Assembly: GCF_001270495.1 (NCBI RefSeq)
Contig: NZ_LGUR01000219.1
Location: forward strand, 124,001 to 188,000
Source: Streptomyces viridochromogenes
Lineage (GTDB): Bacteria > Actinomycetota > Actinomycetes > Streptomycetales > Streptomycetaceae
Direction: 5' to 3'
Length of the DNA stretch: 64,000 bases
Shown one piece after another: positions 8,625 through 16,339 of this stretch. A program made the position numbers and the translations under genes. The first letter of the stretch is position 1. Each line of letters begins with the position of its first letter. Under the pieces are notes generated by a model. It did not search any database. It was not told the origin of the DNA and worked only from the letters and a program-made list of their open reading frames with translations.

Positions 8625-8641
8625 GGCTGACGCAGTCAGCC
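8625..8641. promoter_or_regulatory. Operator copy 3 of triple array (shorter spacer)
   Basis: GGCTGACGCAGTCAGCC is a perfect 17-bp palindrome with the same CTGAC/GTCAG arms, but the arms are 3 rather than 5 bases apart. It lies 29 bases before the acyl-CoA ligase start. The different spacer may mean a different affinity or a weaker member of the array. Confidence 0.6.
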
Positions 8642-8670
8642 AATACGTCCTGGGTTCGGGGAGGCCGATC

Positions 8671-10227
8671 GTGGAATGGCAGAGCATCCCGGAGCTGGTC
8701 CGCCGGGCGGCCGAGCGGTACGCGGACACCGAGGCGGTGGTGGAAGGCCGGACCCGGATCTCGTACGGCGAACTCGGCGCCCGCGTCGAACGCTCGGCGG
8801 CGGCCTGTATCGCGTACGGCATCGCACCGGGCGACCGGGTCGCCGTCTGGGCCCCGAACACGCTGGACTGGATCGTCTCGGCGCTGGGCGCGGTGTCGGC
8901 CGGGGCGGTGCTGGTGCCGCTGAACACGCGCTTCAAGGGCACGGAGGCCGCGGACGTGCTGCGCCGCAGCGGGGCCCGACTGCTCTTCGTGACCGGCACC
9001 TTCCTGGGCACCTCGTACGTGGCGTCGCTGCGCAGGGCGGTCGCGGAGGGGCCGGGGCTGCCGCAGCTGGAGCAGGTGGTCGTGCTGTCGGACGACGCCG
9101 CCCCCGCGGACTTCCGCACCTGGAAGGACTTCCTCGCGGGCGGGGACGGGGTGAGCGCGGCGGAGGTGCGGGCGCGCGCGGGGGCGGTGGAGGGCTCCTG
9201 GCCCTCGGACATCGTCTACACCTCCGGTACGACGGGCCGCCCGAAGGGCGCGGTGATCACGCATGCGCAGACGCTGCGGGCGTACGAGGTGTGGAGCGAC
9301 CTCGCGGGGCTGCGCCGCGGGGACCGCTATCTGATCGTGAACCCCTTCTTCCACACCTTCGGCTACAAGGCCGGGGTGATCGCCTGTCTGATGCGGGGCG
9401 CGACGATGATCCCCCAGTCGGTCTTCAACGTCGGCACGGCCCTGGCGAACATCGCGGCGGAACGGGTGTCCGTACTGCCCGGTCCGCCGACCCTGCACCA
9501 GTCGCTCCTGGACCACCCCGCGCGTGACTCCCACGACCTCTCCGCGCTGCGGCTGGTGGTGACCGGTGCCGCGGTGGTGCCGTTGCGGCTGGTGGAACGC
9601 CTGCGCGGGGAGCTGGGTGTGGAGACGGTCCTGACGGCCTACGGCCTCTCGGAGGCCAGCGGCATCGTGACGATGTGCCGGCGCGGCGACGACCCGTCGG
9701 TGATCGCGTCGACGTCCGGGCGTGCGATACCGGGGACCGAGGTGCGGGTCGAGGCGCCGGTCGGTGAGCCTGGTGAGGTCCTGGTGCGGGGCTTCAACGT
9801 CATGCGGGGCTACTACGAGGACGAGGCGGCGACGGCGGAGGTCCTTACGGAGGACGGCTGGCTGCGGACGGGCGACGTGGGCGTACTGGACCGGTCGGGC
9901 TGCCTCCGGATCACCGACCGCATCAAGGACATGTTCATCGTCGGCGGCTTCAACGCCTACCCGGCGGAGATAGAGCAGACGCTCGGCCTGCATCCCGATG
10001 TGGCCGACGTGGCGGTGATCGGCGTACCCGACGCACGGCTGGGAGAGGTCGGCAAGGCATACGTGGTGCGGCGTCCGGGAGCGGTCCTGACCGGGGACGA
10101 CCTGATCGCCTGGGCACGGCGGGAGATGGCCAACTACAAGGTGCCGCGGGTGGTGGAGTTCGTGGGGGAGCTGCCGCGGAACGCGAGTGGGAAGGTGGTC
10201 AAGGGGGAGCTGCGGGGCAGGGTCTAG
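8671..10227 (+). CDS. Acyl-CoA ligase (AMP-forming, FadD-type)
   Basis: The protein has 518 residues and a GTG start with a GGGGAGG site about eight bases upstream. It is an ANL-superfamily enzyme that activates a carboxylic acid with ATP to the acyl-adenylate and then the CoA thioester. The P-loop YTSGTTGRPKGA is at residues 183-194. Downstream motifs are AYGLSEASG, GWLRTGDVG, the hinge DRIKDMFIVGGFNAYPAEIE and the C-terminal catalytic lysine motif PRNASGKVVKGEL. The sequence is close in style to the short actinobacterial FadD3/FadD17-like ligases used for steroid- or ring-derived acids. It is divergent from the thiolase operon and shares its operators. The substrate cannot be read from sequence. 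Confidence 0.9.
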   Translation: MEWQSIPELVRRAAERYADTEAVVEGRTRISYGELGARVERSAAACIAYGIAPGDRVAVWAPNTLDWIVSALGAVSAGAVLVPLNTRFKGTEAADVLRRSGARLLFVTGTFLGTSYVASLRRAVAEGPGLPQLEQVVVLSDDAAPADFRTWKDFLAGGDGVSAAEVRARAGAVEGSWPSDIVYTSGTTGRPKGAVITHAQTLRAYEVWSDLAGLRRGDRYLIVNPFFHTFGYKAGVIACLMRGATMIPQSVFNVGTALANIAAERVSVLPGPPTLHQSLLDHPARDSHDLSALRLVVTGAAVVPLRLVERLRGELGVETVLTAYGLSEASGIVTMCRRGDDPSVIASTSGRAIPGTEVRVEAPVGEPGEVLVRGFNVMRGYYEDEAATAEVLTEDGWLRTGDVGVLDRSGCLRITDRIKDMFIVGGFNAYPAEIEQTLGLHPDVADVAVIGVPDARLGEVGKAYVVRRPGAVLTGDDLIAWARREMANYKVPRVVEFVGELPRNASGKVVKGELRGRV

Positions 10228-10246
10228 GCCCGTGCGTCGACACACC

Positions 10247-10284
10247 TCGGCCGCGGCGGCTCCCCTCCGCGCCGCCGCGGCCGA
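10247..10284. terminator. Bidirectional terminator between acyl-CoA ligase and afsS
   Basis: A perfect 14-bp inverted repeat, TCGGCCGCGGCGGC (10247-10260) and GCCGCCGCGGCCGA (10271-10284), encloses a 10-base loop. It lies between two convergent genes, 20 bases from each stop, and would serve both. It has no U-tract, as is usual in Streptomyces. Confidence 0.85.
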
Positions 10285-10302
10285 TCCCCGTGTGGAGAAA
10301 GG

Positions 10303-10479
10303 TCAGGCCGGTTCGTCCGTGGCATGAGTGTTGTCGGTGGTGGCCCCGCCGGTGTCCTTCTCGGCGGCCAGGGTGCTCGTGTTGAGAGGCTCGCCGGTGG
10401 CGTGCGTGTTCAGCGTGGTGACCTCGGTTGCGTCGGTGCCCGGCGCAGTGACCTGAGTGGTCTTCTTGTCGTCGCTCAT
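10303..10479 (-). CDS. afsS: AfsS-like small regulatory protein
   Basis: The protein has 58 residues and is acidic and threonine-rich. It starts at the ATG at 10479, with a GGGGAG site just upstream. It contains repeats of the AfsS type: TEVTTLNTHATGEP and a degenerate copy ending TTDNTHATDEP. AfsS (AfsR2) of S. coelicolor is a 63-residue activator of antibiotic production, lies directly downstream of afsR in the same orientation, and is the transcriptional target of AfsR. This position is reproduced here. How AfsS acts is not settled. The identification rests on the repeats, the size and the afsR linkage. Confidence 0.85.
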   Translation of the reverse strand: MSDDKKTTQVTAPGTDATEVTTLNTHATGEPLNTSTLAAEKDTGGATTDNTHATDEPA

Positions 10480-10520
10480 AAGTGGCTCCCCTGGCGATAG
10501 CGATGCGTGGATCGGAGAAG

Positions 10521-10558
10521 CCACGCCCGGCAACTCCCCCGTGGGCCGCCGGGCGTGG
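10521..10558. promoter_or_regulatory. Hairpin in the afsS leader (or afsR terminator)
   Basis: CCACGCCCGGC (10521-10531) and GCCGGGCGTGG (10548-10558) form a perfect 11-bp stem with a 16-base loop. It lies downstream of the AfsR-type repeats and 42 bases before the afsS start codon, so any afsS transcript from that promoter contains it. It may terminate readthrough from afsR, or attenuate or stabilise the afsS mRNA. Confidence 0.6.
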
Positions 10559-10647
10559 CACTCCTGGGCCGCTACACCTTAAGGTGCGGCCGCCGGCCGA
10601 CCCGTCTGCCCCCCGACGCGACGGATCGACACGACGAGAGTGGCGTG

Positions 10648-10670
10648 CGGCGATAAACGAACGATGAACG
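10648..10670 (-). promoter_or_regulatory. AfsR-type direct repeats upstream of afsS
   Basis: Read on the minus strand, CGTTCATCGTT (10660-10670) and CGTTTATCGCC (10649-10659) are consecutive 11-bp direct repeats matching at 8 of 11 positions. SARP regulators bind 11-bp direct repeats over the -35 region, and AfsR (with PhoP competing) binds such repeats at the afsS promoter in S. coelicolor. The location, between afsR and afsS, fits. A CACTCT a few bases downstream is a possible -10. Confidence 0.75.
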
Positions 10671-10685
10671 TGCAGGCTTGCCGTC

Positions 10686-13682
10686 TCAGGCGACCGCGAG
10701 AGGGTTGAGGAGAGCTCGCACTTCCTCGGCTTCCGGCGCACCCAGCGTCTCGAAGACGTCAAGGGCCTCCTGCCAGCAGACCTGGGCTCGGCCCGTCTGT
10801 CCAAGGCCGCTCAGAGCACGCCCAAGTGCCGTGAGCACGTTTCCGCGCCGCCATTCACCACCGATTCCGCGGAGAACGGTCAGTGCCAGTTCCGCGTTGG
10901 CCGCCGCCTGCGCCGGACGTCGAGCGACGAGGTCGACCTCGGCGAGGCGGAAGAGGGTCATACCCTCCCAGAGTCGCTGTCGGCGGTCCCGGAAGACATC
11001 GAGGGCCTCCTTGAGGCGATCGGTGGCCCGCTGGACCTGGCCAGTCTGGGTGAGTGCGAGGCCCAGCGCGTACCGTCCGTTGGCCCCCCTCAGCGCGTGC
11101 CTCATGTCGTCGTACATCCTGGTTCCCTGCTCGGCCAGGGAAACCGCGCTCGCGGTGTGCCCCATCGCCAGGTGGATCCGCGAGAGGTTGCACAGGGCAC
11201 TTGCCTCGCCCGGACGGTCCTGGCACGAGCGGAATCCCTCGATGGCTCGGGTCAGGTGCGCCTCGCCGTCCTCGTGTCGGCTCTGATAGAGCGCGATCAC
11301 ACCCAGCATGTTGGAAGCCCAGCAACCGGCGAGGGAATCACCAACCGCCTCCGCCAACTCCAGGGCATCAGCGGCCTCTTGATCGGCAAGCTCGAAGCGG
11401 CCCGAGTAGTAGTGGCCGTTGGCCAGGGTGATCAGGGCCCGGGATTCGGCTTGTCGATCGTCGACGGCACGCGCCGCGGCGCGCGTGGAGGCCCCGGTCG
11501 CCTGGTATTCCTTCGAGTTGGCGCCGGACTCGGTCAGATCGATCGCCGCCCACAGCAAGTCGACGGCACGCCTCAGTTTCTGAGGTGCCGTCGACTGCCG
11601 CACGCATGCGAGCAGGCAGACCGCCTCCGCGTACAACCAGTCCTGAGCCTCACGTCGATCGTCGAAACGCAGCCCTGGATACTCCGTCACCGTCAGATGG
11701 TCCACCAGCCGGTCCCCCGGCCGCTCGATCGCGTACACCCCCGCCGCCGTCGCCAGATAGAAGTCCAGCAACCGCGACAGCGCCGCGTCCCTCCCCCACT
11801 GCCCGAAAGGCGTGGGAGGTGCCCCCACGCTCGGCGGCCACTCGTCGCGTTCCGCGCACGCACGCGCGTAGAGCCGGACCAGGTCGTGGTACCGGTAGCG
11901 GCCGGGCGCCGCCGACTCCAGCAACGACGTGTCGACGAGGGACTCCAGGAGGTCCTCCGTCTCCTCCGCCGGCAGATCCAGTACGGCCGCGGCGGCGGCC
12001 AGCGAGATGTCCGGGCCGTCCGCCAGGCCCAGCAGGCGGAACGCGCGTGCCTGGGCGGGCTCCAGGGCGCCGTAGCCCAGCTCGAAGGTCGCCTTCACCG
12101 CCAGGTCACCGGCCTGCAACTCGTCGAGCCGGCGCCGCTCGTCGGCCAGCTTGGCGGCGAGGACGGACACGGTCCACGTGCGGCGCGCCGCCAGCCGTGA
12201 CGCCGCGATGCGGATCGCCAGCGGCAGGAAACCGCACGCCGCCACCACGTCCAGCGCGGCCTTCCGCTCGGACGCCACCCGCTCCTCGCCCACGATCTTC
12301 GTGAAGAGGGACAGCGCCTCGTCCGGGGACATCACGTCCAGGTCGACCAGATGGGCACCGGCCAGATCCACCATGCGGACCCGGGACGTCACGAGGGCCG
12401 CGCAGCCCTCCATGCCCGGCAGCAGCGGACGTACCTGGGCGGCGTCCTTCGCGTTGTCCAGCAGGACCAGGACCCGGCGGCCGTCCAGCACCGAGCGGTA
12501 CAGCGCCGCCCGCTCCTCCAGGGAGTCCGGGATCGCCGAGTCGGCGGTGCCCAGCGCGCGCAGGAACGAGCCCAGCACCGTCTCCGGCTCCGCCGCCCGC
12601 GGGCCGGCGCCCTGGAGATCGACGTAGAGCTGCCCGTCGGGGAAGGCCGCCCGTGCCTGGTGGGCCACATGCACCGCCAGCGTCGTCTTGCCGACGCCCC
12701 CGATGCCCGCCAGCGCCGACACCGCCATCACCCGGCCCTCGGCCGAGGCGAGGACGTCGCTCAGCTCCGAGACGAAGGCGGAACGGCCCGTGAAGTCCGG
12801 GACCGTGGCCGGGAGCTGGGCCGGGCGCACCAGGACCGCGGCCGGTTCGGCGACCGGCGCCGACGGCTGCGCGAGGCCGGGGTCGGCCTGGAGAATGCGC
12901 TGCTGCAGTTCCTGCAGGCCAGGGCGCGGGTCCACGCCGAGTTCGTCCGCCAGCAGGCGCCGCGTGTCCGCGTACACCGCCAGCGCCTCCGCCTGGCGCC
13001 CGCTGCGGTACAGCGCCAGCATCAGCAGCTCACGCAGCCGCTCCCGCAGGGGATGCGCGGCCGTCAGCGCCGTCAGCTCCGACACCACCTCGGCGTGGCA
13101 GCCCTGCTCCAGGTCCATGTCCAGGCGGGATTCGAGGAGCTGGAGGCGCCACTCCTCCAGGCGGACCCGCTGGGCCTCCGCGTACGGGCCGGGGACGCCC
13201 GCCAGCACCTCCCCGTCCCATCGGGCCAGCGCCCGCCCCAGCAGGTCCCGCGCCTGGCAGAGATCCCCGGCGCCGCGCGCCTTCTCCCCCTCCGCCGCGA
13301 GCTCCTGGGCGGCCGCCAGGTCCAGCGCGCCCTCGGCCAGCCCCCGCACGGCGTAGCCGCCCGACTCGCTCACCAGGACCCCGGGGTCCAGCACCTTCCG
13401 CAGCCGGGAGGCGTACGTCCGCAGCGCCGCGAGCGCCTGCGAGGGCGGCTCCTCACCCCACAGGGCGTCGATCAGTTCCGGCGCGGTCGCCGTACGGCCC
13501 TCGCGCAGCAGCAGGGCGGCGAGCAGGGCGCGTTGCTGGGGGGAACCGGTGGGGAGCTGCTCCTCGCCGCGCCAGGCGCGTACGGGGCCGAGCACACTGA
13601 AGCGCAGCGCCGCTGTCTGCTCCGCCACATCTGCCGAGAAGCCGGGACGCCTCTGCTCCGGCACTCGCGGTACCCCGCCCAT
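10686..13682 (-). CDS. afsR: AfsR: SARP/NB-ARC/TPR global regulator
   Basis: The protein has 998 residues (AfsR of S. coelicolor has 993) and starts at the ATG at 13682 with an AGGGGG site. It has an N-terminal SARP DNA-binding winged helix (about 25-115: LRFSVLGPVRAWRGEEQLP, RALLAALLLREG) and a bacterial transcriptional activation domain to about 270. The NB-ARC ATPase follows, with Walker A GIGGVGKT at 326-333 and a LVLLDNAKDA Walker B. The C-terminal third carries TPR repeats. The N-terminal sequence is typical AfsR (PRVPEQRR). AfsR is phosphorylated by AfsK and other kinases, binds the afsS promoter and hydrolyses ATP. afsS lies downstream and afsK is in the window, so the whole pathway is present. 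Confidence 0.95.
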   Translation of the reverse strand: MGGVPRVPEQRRPGFSADVAEQTAALRFSVLGPVRAWRGEEQLPTGSPQQRALLAALLLREGRTATAPELIDALWGEEPPSQALAALRTYASRLRKVLDPGVLVSESGGYAVRGLAEGALDLAAAQELAAEGEKARGAGDLCQARDLLGRALARWDGEVLAGVPGPYAEAQRVRLEEWRLQLLESRLDMDLEQGCHAEVVSELTALTAAHPLRERLRELLMLALYRSGRQAEALAVYADTRRLLADELGVDPRPGLQELQQRILQADPGLAQPSAPVAEPAAVLVRPAQLPATVPDFTGRSAFVSELSDVLASAEGRVMAVSALAGIGGVGKTTLAVHVAHQARAAFPDGQLYVDLQGAGPRAAEPETVLGSFLRALGTADSAIPDSLEERAALYRSVLDGRRVLVLLDNAKDAAQVRPLLPGMEGCAALVTSRVRMVDLAGAHLVDLDVMSPDEALSLFTKIVGEERVASERKAALDVVAACGFLPLAIRIAASRLAARRTWTVSVLAAKLADERRRLDELQAGDLAVKATFELGYGALEPAQARAFRLLGLADGPDISLAAAAAVLDLPAEETEDLLESLVDTSLLESAAPGRYRYHDLVRLYARACAERDEWPPSVGAPPTPFGQWGRDAALSRLLDFYLATAAGVYAIERPGDRLVDHLTVTEYPGLRFDDRREAQDWLYAEAVCLLACVRQSTAPQKLRRAVDLLWAAIDLTESGANSKEYQATGASTRAAARAVDDRQAESRALITLANGHYYSGRFELADQEAADALELAEAVGDSLAGCWASNMLGVIALYQSRHEDGEAHLTRAIEGFRSCQDRPGEASALCNLSRIHLAMGHTASAVSLAEQGTRMYDDMRHALRGANGRYALGLALTQTGQVQRATDRLKEALDVFRDRRQRLWEGMTLFRLAEVDLVARRPAQAAANAELALTVLRGIGGEWRRGNVLTALGRALSGLGQTGRAQVCWQEALDVFETLGAPEAEEVRALLNPLAVA

Positions 13683-13692
13683 CGCAGTCCCC

Positions 13693-13883
13693 CTAAGGCC
13701 CTGTCGTTTGGATCACCCCGGCGTCGCGGGCCCTGGCACGCGCATCTGCGGCGTTGTCGTCGGTCGCCGACGCTCCGCGTCGACTCCCTCCTCCGCCTTG
13801 CAACTGCACGCGCCATGCCCCGCTCGGGTCGACCGAGAGAAACCGCACCTCACAGCCGAGCTGATCCAAACGACAGGCTTAGG
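13693..13883. mobile_element. MITE-like element with terminal inverted repeats
   Basis: A stretch of about 190 bp upstream of afsR is bounded by inverted ends. The left end reads CCTGTCGTTTGGATCA (13700-13715) and the right end reads TGATCCAAACGACAGG (13862-13877), 16 bp perfect. The similarity continues outward as CCTAAG/CTTAGG with a two-base indel. The interior contains CCCTGGCACGCGCATCTGCG and other text that I recall as widespread in Streptomyces intergenic regions. There is no plausible coding frame. It looks like a non-autonomous miniature element mobilised by an IS transposase elsewhere. No clear target-site duplication is visible. The remaining 13884-14030 holds only AT-richer promoter-like sequence. 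Confidence 0.75.
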
Positions 13884-14030
13884 ACCCGTTTACATCCCCG
13901 CCAGTCTGCCTTGTTCCGGCAGATGCGTCAGCTGTGGATGGCCTGATCACAGGCAGGCGCGCGGGATATCACAAGGCCCTCACCCGGTCTCCGCACAGCG
14001 GTGGTCACGACCGCATCACAGACGGCGTAG

Positions 14031-14045
14031 CTGACGGATCGTCAG
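14031..14045. promoter_or_regulatory. Perfect operator upstream of amidohydrolase/LLM operon
   Basis: CTGACGGATCGTCAG is a perfect copy of the shared palindrome. It ends 21 bases before the ATG at 14067, where it would overlap the -10 region or transcription start, a repression geometry. Confidence 0.85.
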
Positions 14046-14066
14046 ATCAGCGCTACCGTGACGGAC

Positions 14067-15305
14067 ATGGACACCGAGACCGCGTTTCCGCTGATCATCT
14101 CCGTCGACGACCACACGGTCGAGCCGCCCACCGTCTGGCAGGACCGGCTGCCGAAGAAGTACCTCGACACCGGGCCGCGCATCGTCCGCGCGCCACTGAA
14201 GGAAATGACCTTCCTCGGCGGCCGGTTCAAGCCGGTCATGGGCAGGCCCGGCGACGACGGGCCGGTCGGCGACTGGTGGGTGTACGAGGACCTGCACCGG
14301 CCGATCACCCGCCTCGACACCGCCGTCGGGTACAGCAGGGACGAGATCAAGCTGGAGGTCATCACCTACGAGCAGATGCGCCCGGGGTCGTACGACGTCC
14401 CCGCCCGCCTCGCCGACATGGACGTCAACCACGTCCAGTCCGCCCTCTGCTTCCCGACCTTCCCCCGCTTCTGCGGCCAGACCTTCACCGAGGCCGCCGA
14501 CCACGAGCTGGGCCTGCTGTGCGTTCGGGCCTACAACGACTGGATGGTGGAGGAGTGGTGCGGGCCGGACGCGCGGGGGCGGCTCATCCCCCTCACCCTC
14601 ATCCCGCTCTGGGACGCCGAACTGGCGGCAGCGGAAGTCCGCCGCAACGCCGCCCGCGGCGTCCGCGCCGTCGCCTTCTCCGAGATACCCCCGCACCTCG
14701 GGCTCCCGTCCGTCCACACCGACGCCTGGGACCCCTTCTTCGCCGCGTGCGACGAGACCGGCACGGTCGTCGCCATGCACATCGGCTCCAGCAGCCGTAT
14801 GCCCTCCACCTCCGCCGACGCCCCGCCCGCCGTCGGCTCCACGATCACCTTCGCCAACTGCTGCTTTTCGATGGTCGACTGGCTGATGAGCGGCAAGTTC
14901 GAGCGCTTCCCGAACCTCAGGGTCATGTACGCGGAGGGCCAGATCGGCTGGATCCCGTACATCCTGGAGCGCGCGGACGTGGCGTGGGAGGAGAACCGGG
15001 GCTGGGGCGGGGTCGCCGACAAGGTGCACCGGCCGCCGTCCGAGCTGTTCGCCGACCACGTCTACGGCTGCTTCTTCGACGACGCCTTCGGGCTCAGGAA
15101 CCTGGACGCGATCGGCGTCGGGAACGTCCTGTACGAGACCGACTACCCCCACTCCGACTCCACCTGGCCGAAGTCCCGCGAGGTCGGCGAGGCGCAGATG
15201 GGCCACCTGGAGCCGGACGTCGTGGAGCGGATCGTGCGCGGGAACGCCATCGAGCTGCTGGGGCTCACGGACGACGGGCTGTGGCCGGGCGGTGGTGCGA
15301 GGTGA
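14067..15305 (+). CDS. Amidohydrolase-2 family metal-dependent hydrolase/decarboxylase
   Basis: The protein has 412 residues from the ATG at 14067; a GTG at 14058 is the alternative. Neither has a good ribosome site, so the mRNA may be leaderless. It is a TIM-barrel amidohydrolase of the ACMSD/resorcylate-decarboxylase group. A D-D-H metal motif (VDDHTVEP, residues 13-20) takes the place of HxH, MHIGSSS lies near 237, and the essential aspartate is in YETDYPHSD (about 359). The family includes decarboxylases and C-C or C-N hydrolases of ring-derived acids. It overlaps the LLM oxidoreductase gene (GTGA), so the two products probably act in consecutive steps. Its promoter holds a perfect copy of the shared operator. 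Confidence 0.88.
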   Translation: MDTETAFPLIISVDDHTVEPPTVWQDRLPKKYLDTGPRIVRAPLKEMTFLGGRFKPVMGRPGDDGPVGDWWVYEDLHRPITRLDTAVGYSRDEIKLEVITYEQMRPGSYDVPARLADMDVNHVQSALCFPTFPRFCGQTFTEAADHELGLLCVRAYNDWMVEEWCGPDARGRLIPLTLIPLWDAELAAAEVRRNAARGVRAVAFSEIPPHLGLPSVHTDAWDPFFAACDETGTVVAMHIGSSSRMPSTSADAPPAVGSTITFANCCFSMVDWLMSGKFERFPNLRVMYAEGQIGWIPYILERADVAWEENRGWGGVADKVHRPPSELFADHVYGCFFDDAFGLRNLDAIGVGNVLYETDYPHSDSTWPKSREVGEAQMGHLEPDVVERIVRGNAIELLGLTDDGLWPGGGAR

Positions 15306-16222
15306 GTCTCGAGTACGGCATCCAGCTCCCGGTCCAGTCGCAGAGCACGATCTACGCCGAGCCCTGGGAGGCCGCCGCCGGCCCCGACGACCTGCGCGAC
15401 ATCGCCCGCGCCGCCGACCGCGCGGGCTTCGCGTACCTCGCGAGCTGCGACCACGTCGCCATCCCGCGCCGGCTCGCGCCCGCGATGAGCACGGTCTGGT
15501 ACGACCCCGTCGCCACCCTCGCCCACCTCGCCGCGGTCACCGAGCGCGTACGGCTGCTCAGTCACGTCGCCGTCGTGGGGCTGCGGCACCCGCTCGTCAC
15601 GGCCAAGCAGTACGCCACCCTCGATCACCTCAGTGGCGGCCGGCTGATCCTCGGGGTCGGGGCGGGACACGTGCCGGAGGAGTTCGAGGCGCTGGGGGTC
15701 GACTTCGAGCGGCGCGGGCCGGTGCTGGACGAGTCCATCGACGCGCTGCGCGCCTGCCTCGGGCCCGACGAGTTCCCCGAACACCATGGCAAGTTCTACG
15801 ACTTCGAGGGACTCGGCCAGCTCCCGCGGCCCGCCCAGCAACGCGTCCCGGTCTGGGTCGGCGGCTCCTCCCCGGCCGCCGTGCGCAGGGCCGCGCTCAA
15901 GGGGGACGGGTGGCTGCCGCAGGGGGACCCGCGGGACCGGCTGCCCGCGCAGATCGCCCGGATACGGCGGCTGCGCGAAGAGTCCGGCGGCGAGGGGCCG
16001 TTCACCGTCGGCGCCATCGTCGAGCCGCTCTACGTCGGCAGGCCCGCGTGGGAGGTCGGACGGCGGACCCTGGCCGGCGAGCCCGAGGAACTGGCCGAGT
16101 CGCTGCGCGCCTACCGCGCCATGGGCGTGCACCAGATCCAGGTCCGGTTCCGGTGCCGGAGCCGGACCGAACTCACGGACCAGATGGAGGCGTTCGGGGC
16201 GAGGGTGGCACCGCTGCTGTAG
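15302..16222 (+). CDS. LLM-class F420-dependent oxidoreductase
   Basis: The protein has 306 residues. It starts at the GTG overlapping the previous stop; a long in-frame extension upstream is out-of-frame text of the amidohydrolase. It has a luciferase-like TIM barrel: EYGIQLPVQSQ at the N-terminus, FAYLASCDHVAIP, the conserved strand TVWYDPVATLAHLAAVTERVRL, then KQYATLDHLSGGRLILGVGAG and VPVWVGGSSPAAVRRAA. The length and the DHLSGGR signature are those of actinobacterial F420-dependent enzymes. FMN cannot be excluded, but fbiC in the same region supports F420. It is translationally coupled to the amidohydrolase. Confidence 0.88.
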   Translation: MSLEYGIQLPVQSQSTIYAEPWEAAAGPDDLRDIARAADRAGFAYLASCDHVAIPRRLAPAMSTVWYDPVATLAHLAAVTERVRLLSHVAVVGLRHPLVTAKQYATLDHLSGGRLILGVGAGHVPEEFEALGVDFERRGPVLDESIDALRACLGPDEFPEHHGKFYDFEGLGQLPRPAQQRVPVWVGGSSPAAVRRAALKGDGWLPQGDPRDRLPAQIARIRRLREESGGEGPFTVGAIVEPLYVGRPAWEVGRRTLAGEPEELAESLRAYRAMGVHQIQVRFRCRSRTELTDQMEAFGARVAPLL

Positions 16223-16339
16223 CGGGCCCGGCACACAGCGCTTCTTGAAAGCTTGAACAGGTCCCCGCCGGTCGCCGTATGTATGGACGTACTGACGTAG
16301 CGGTACGCCCGTACGGCTTCGGCGGAAGGACACAACGAC

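Noticed and set aside
13934..15301. Long N-terminal extension in frame with the LLM gene at 15302
   Set aside because: It overlaps the amidohydrolase in another frame, is Arg/Pro-rich and has no homology. The GTGA overlap gives a normal start.
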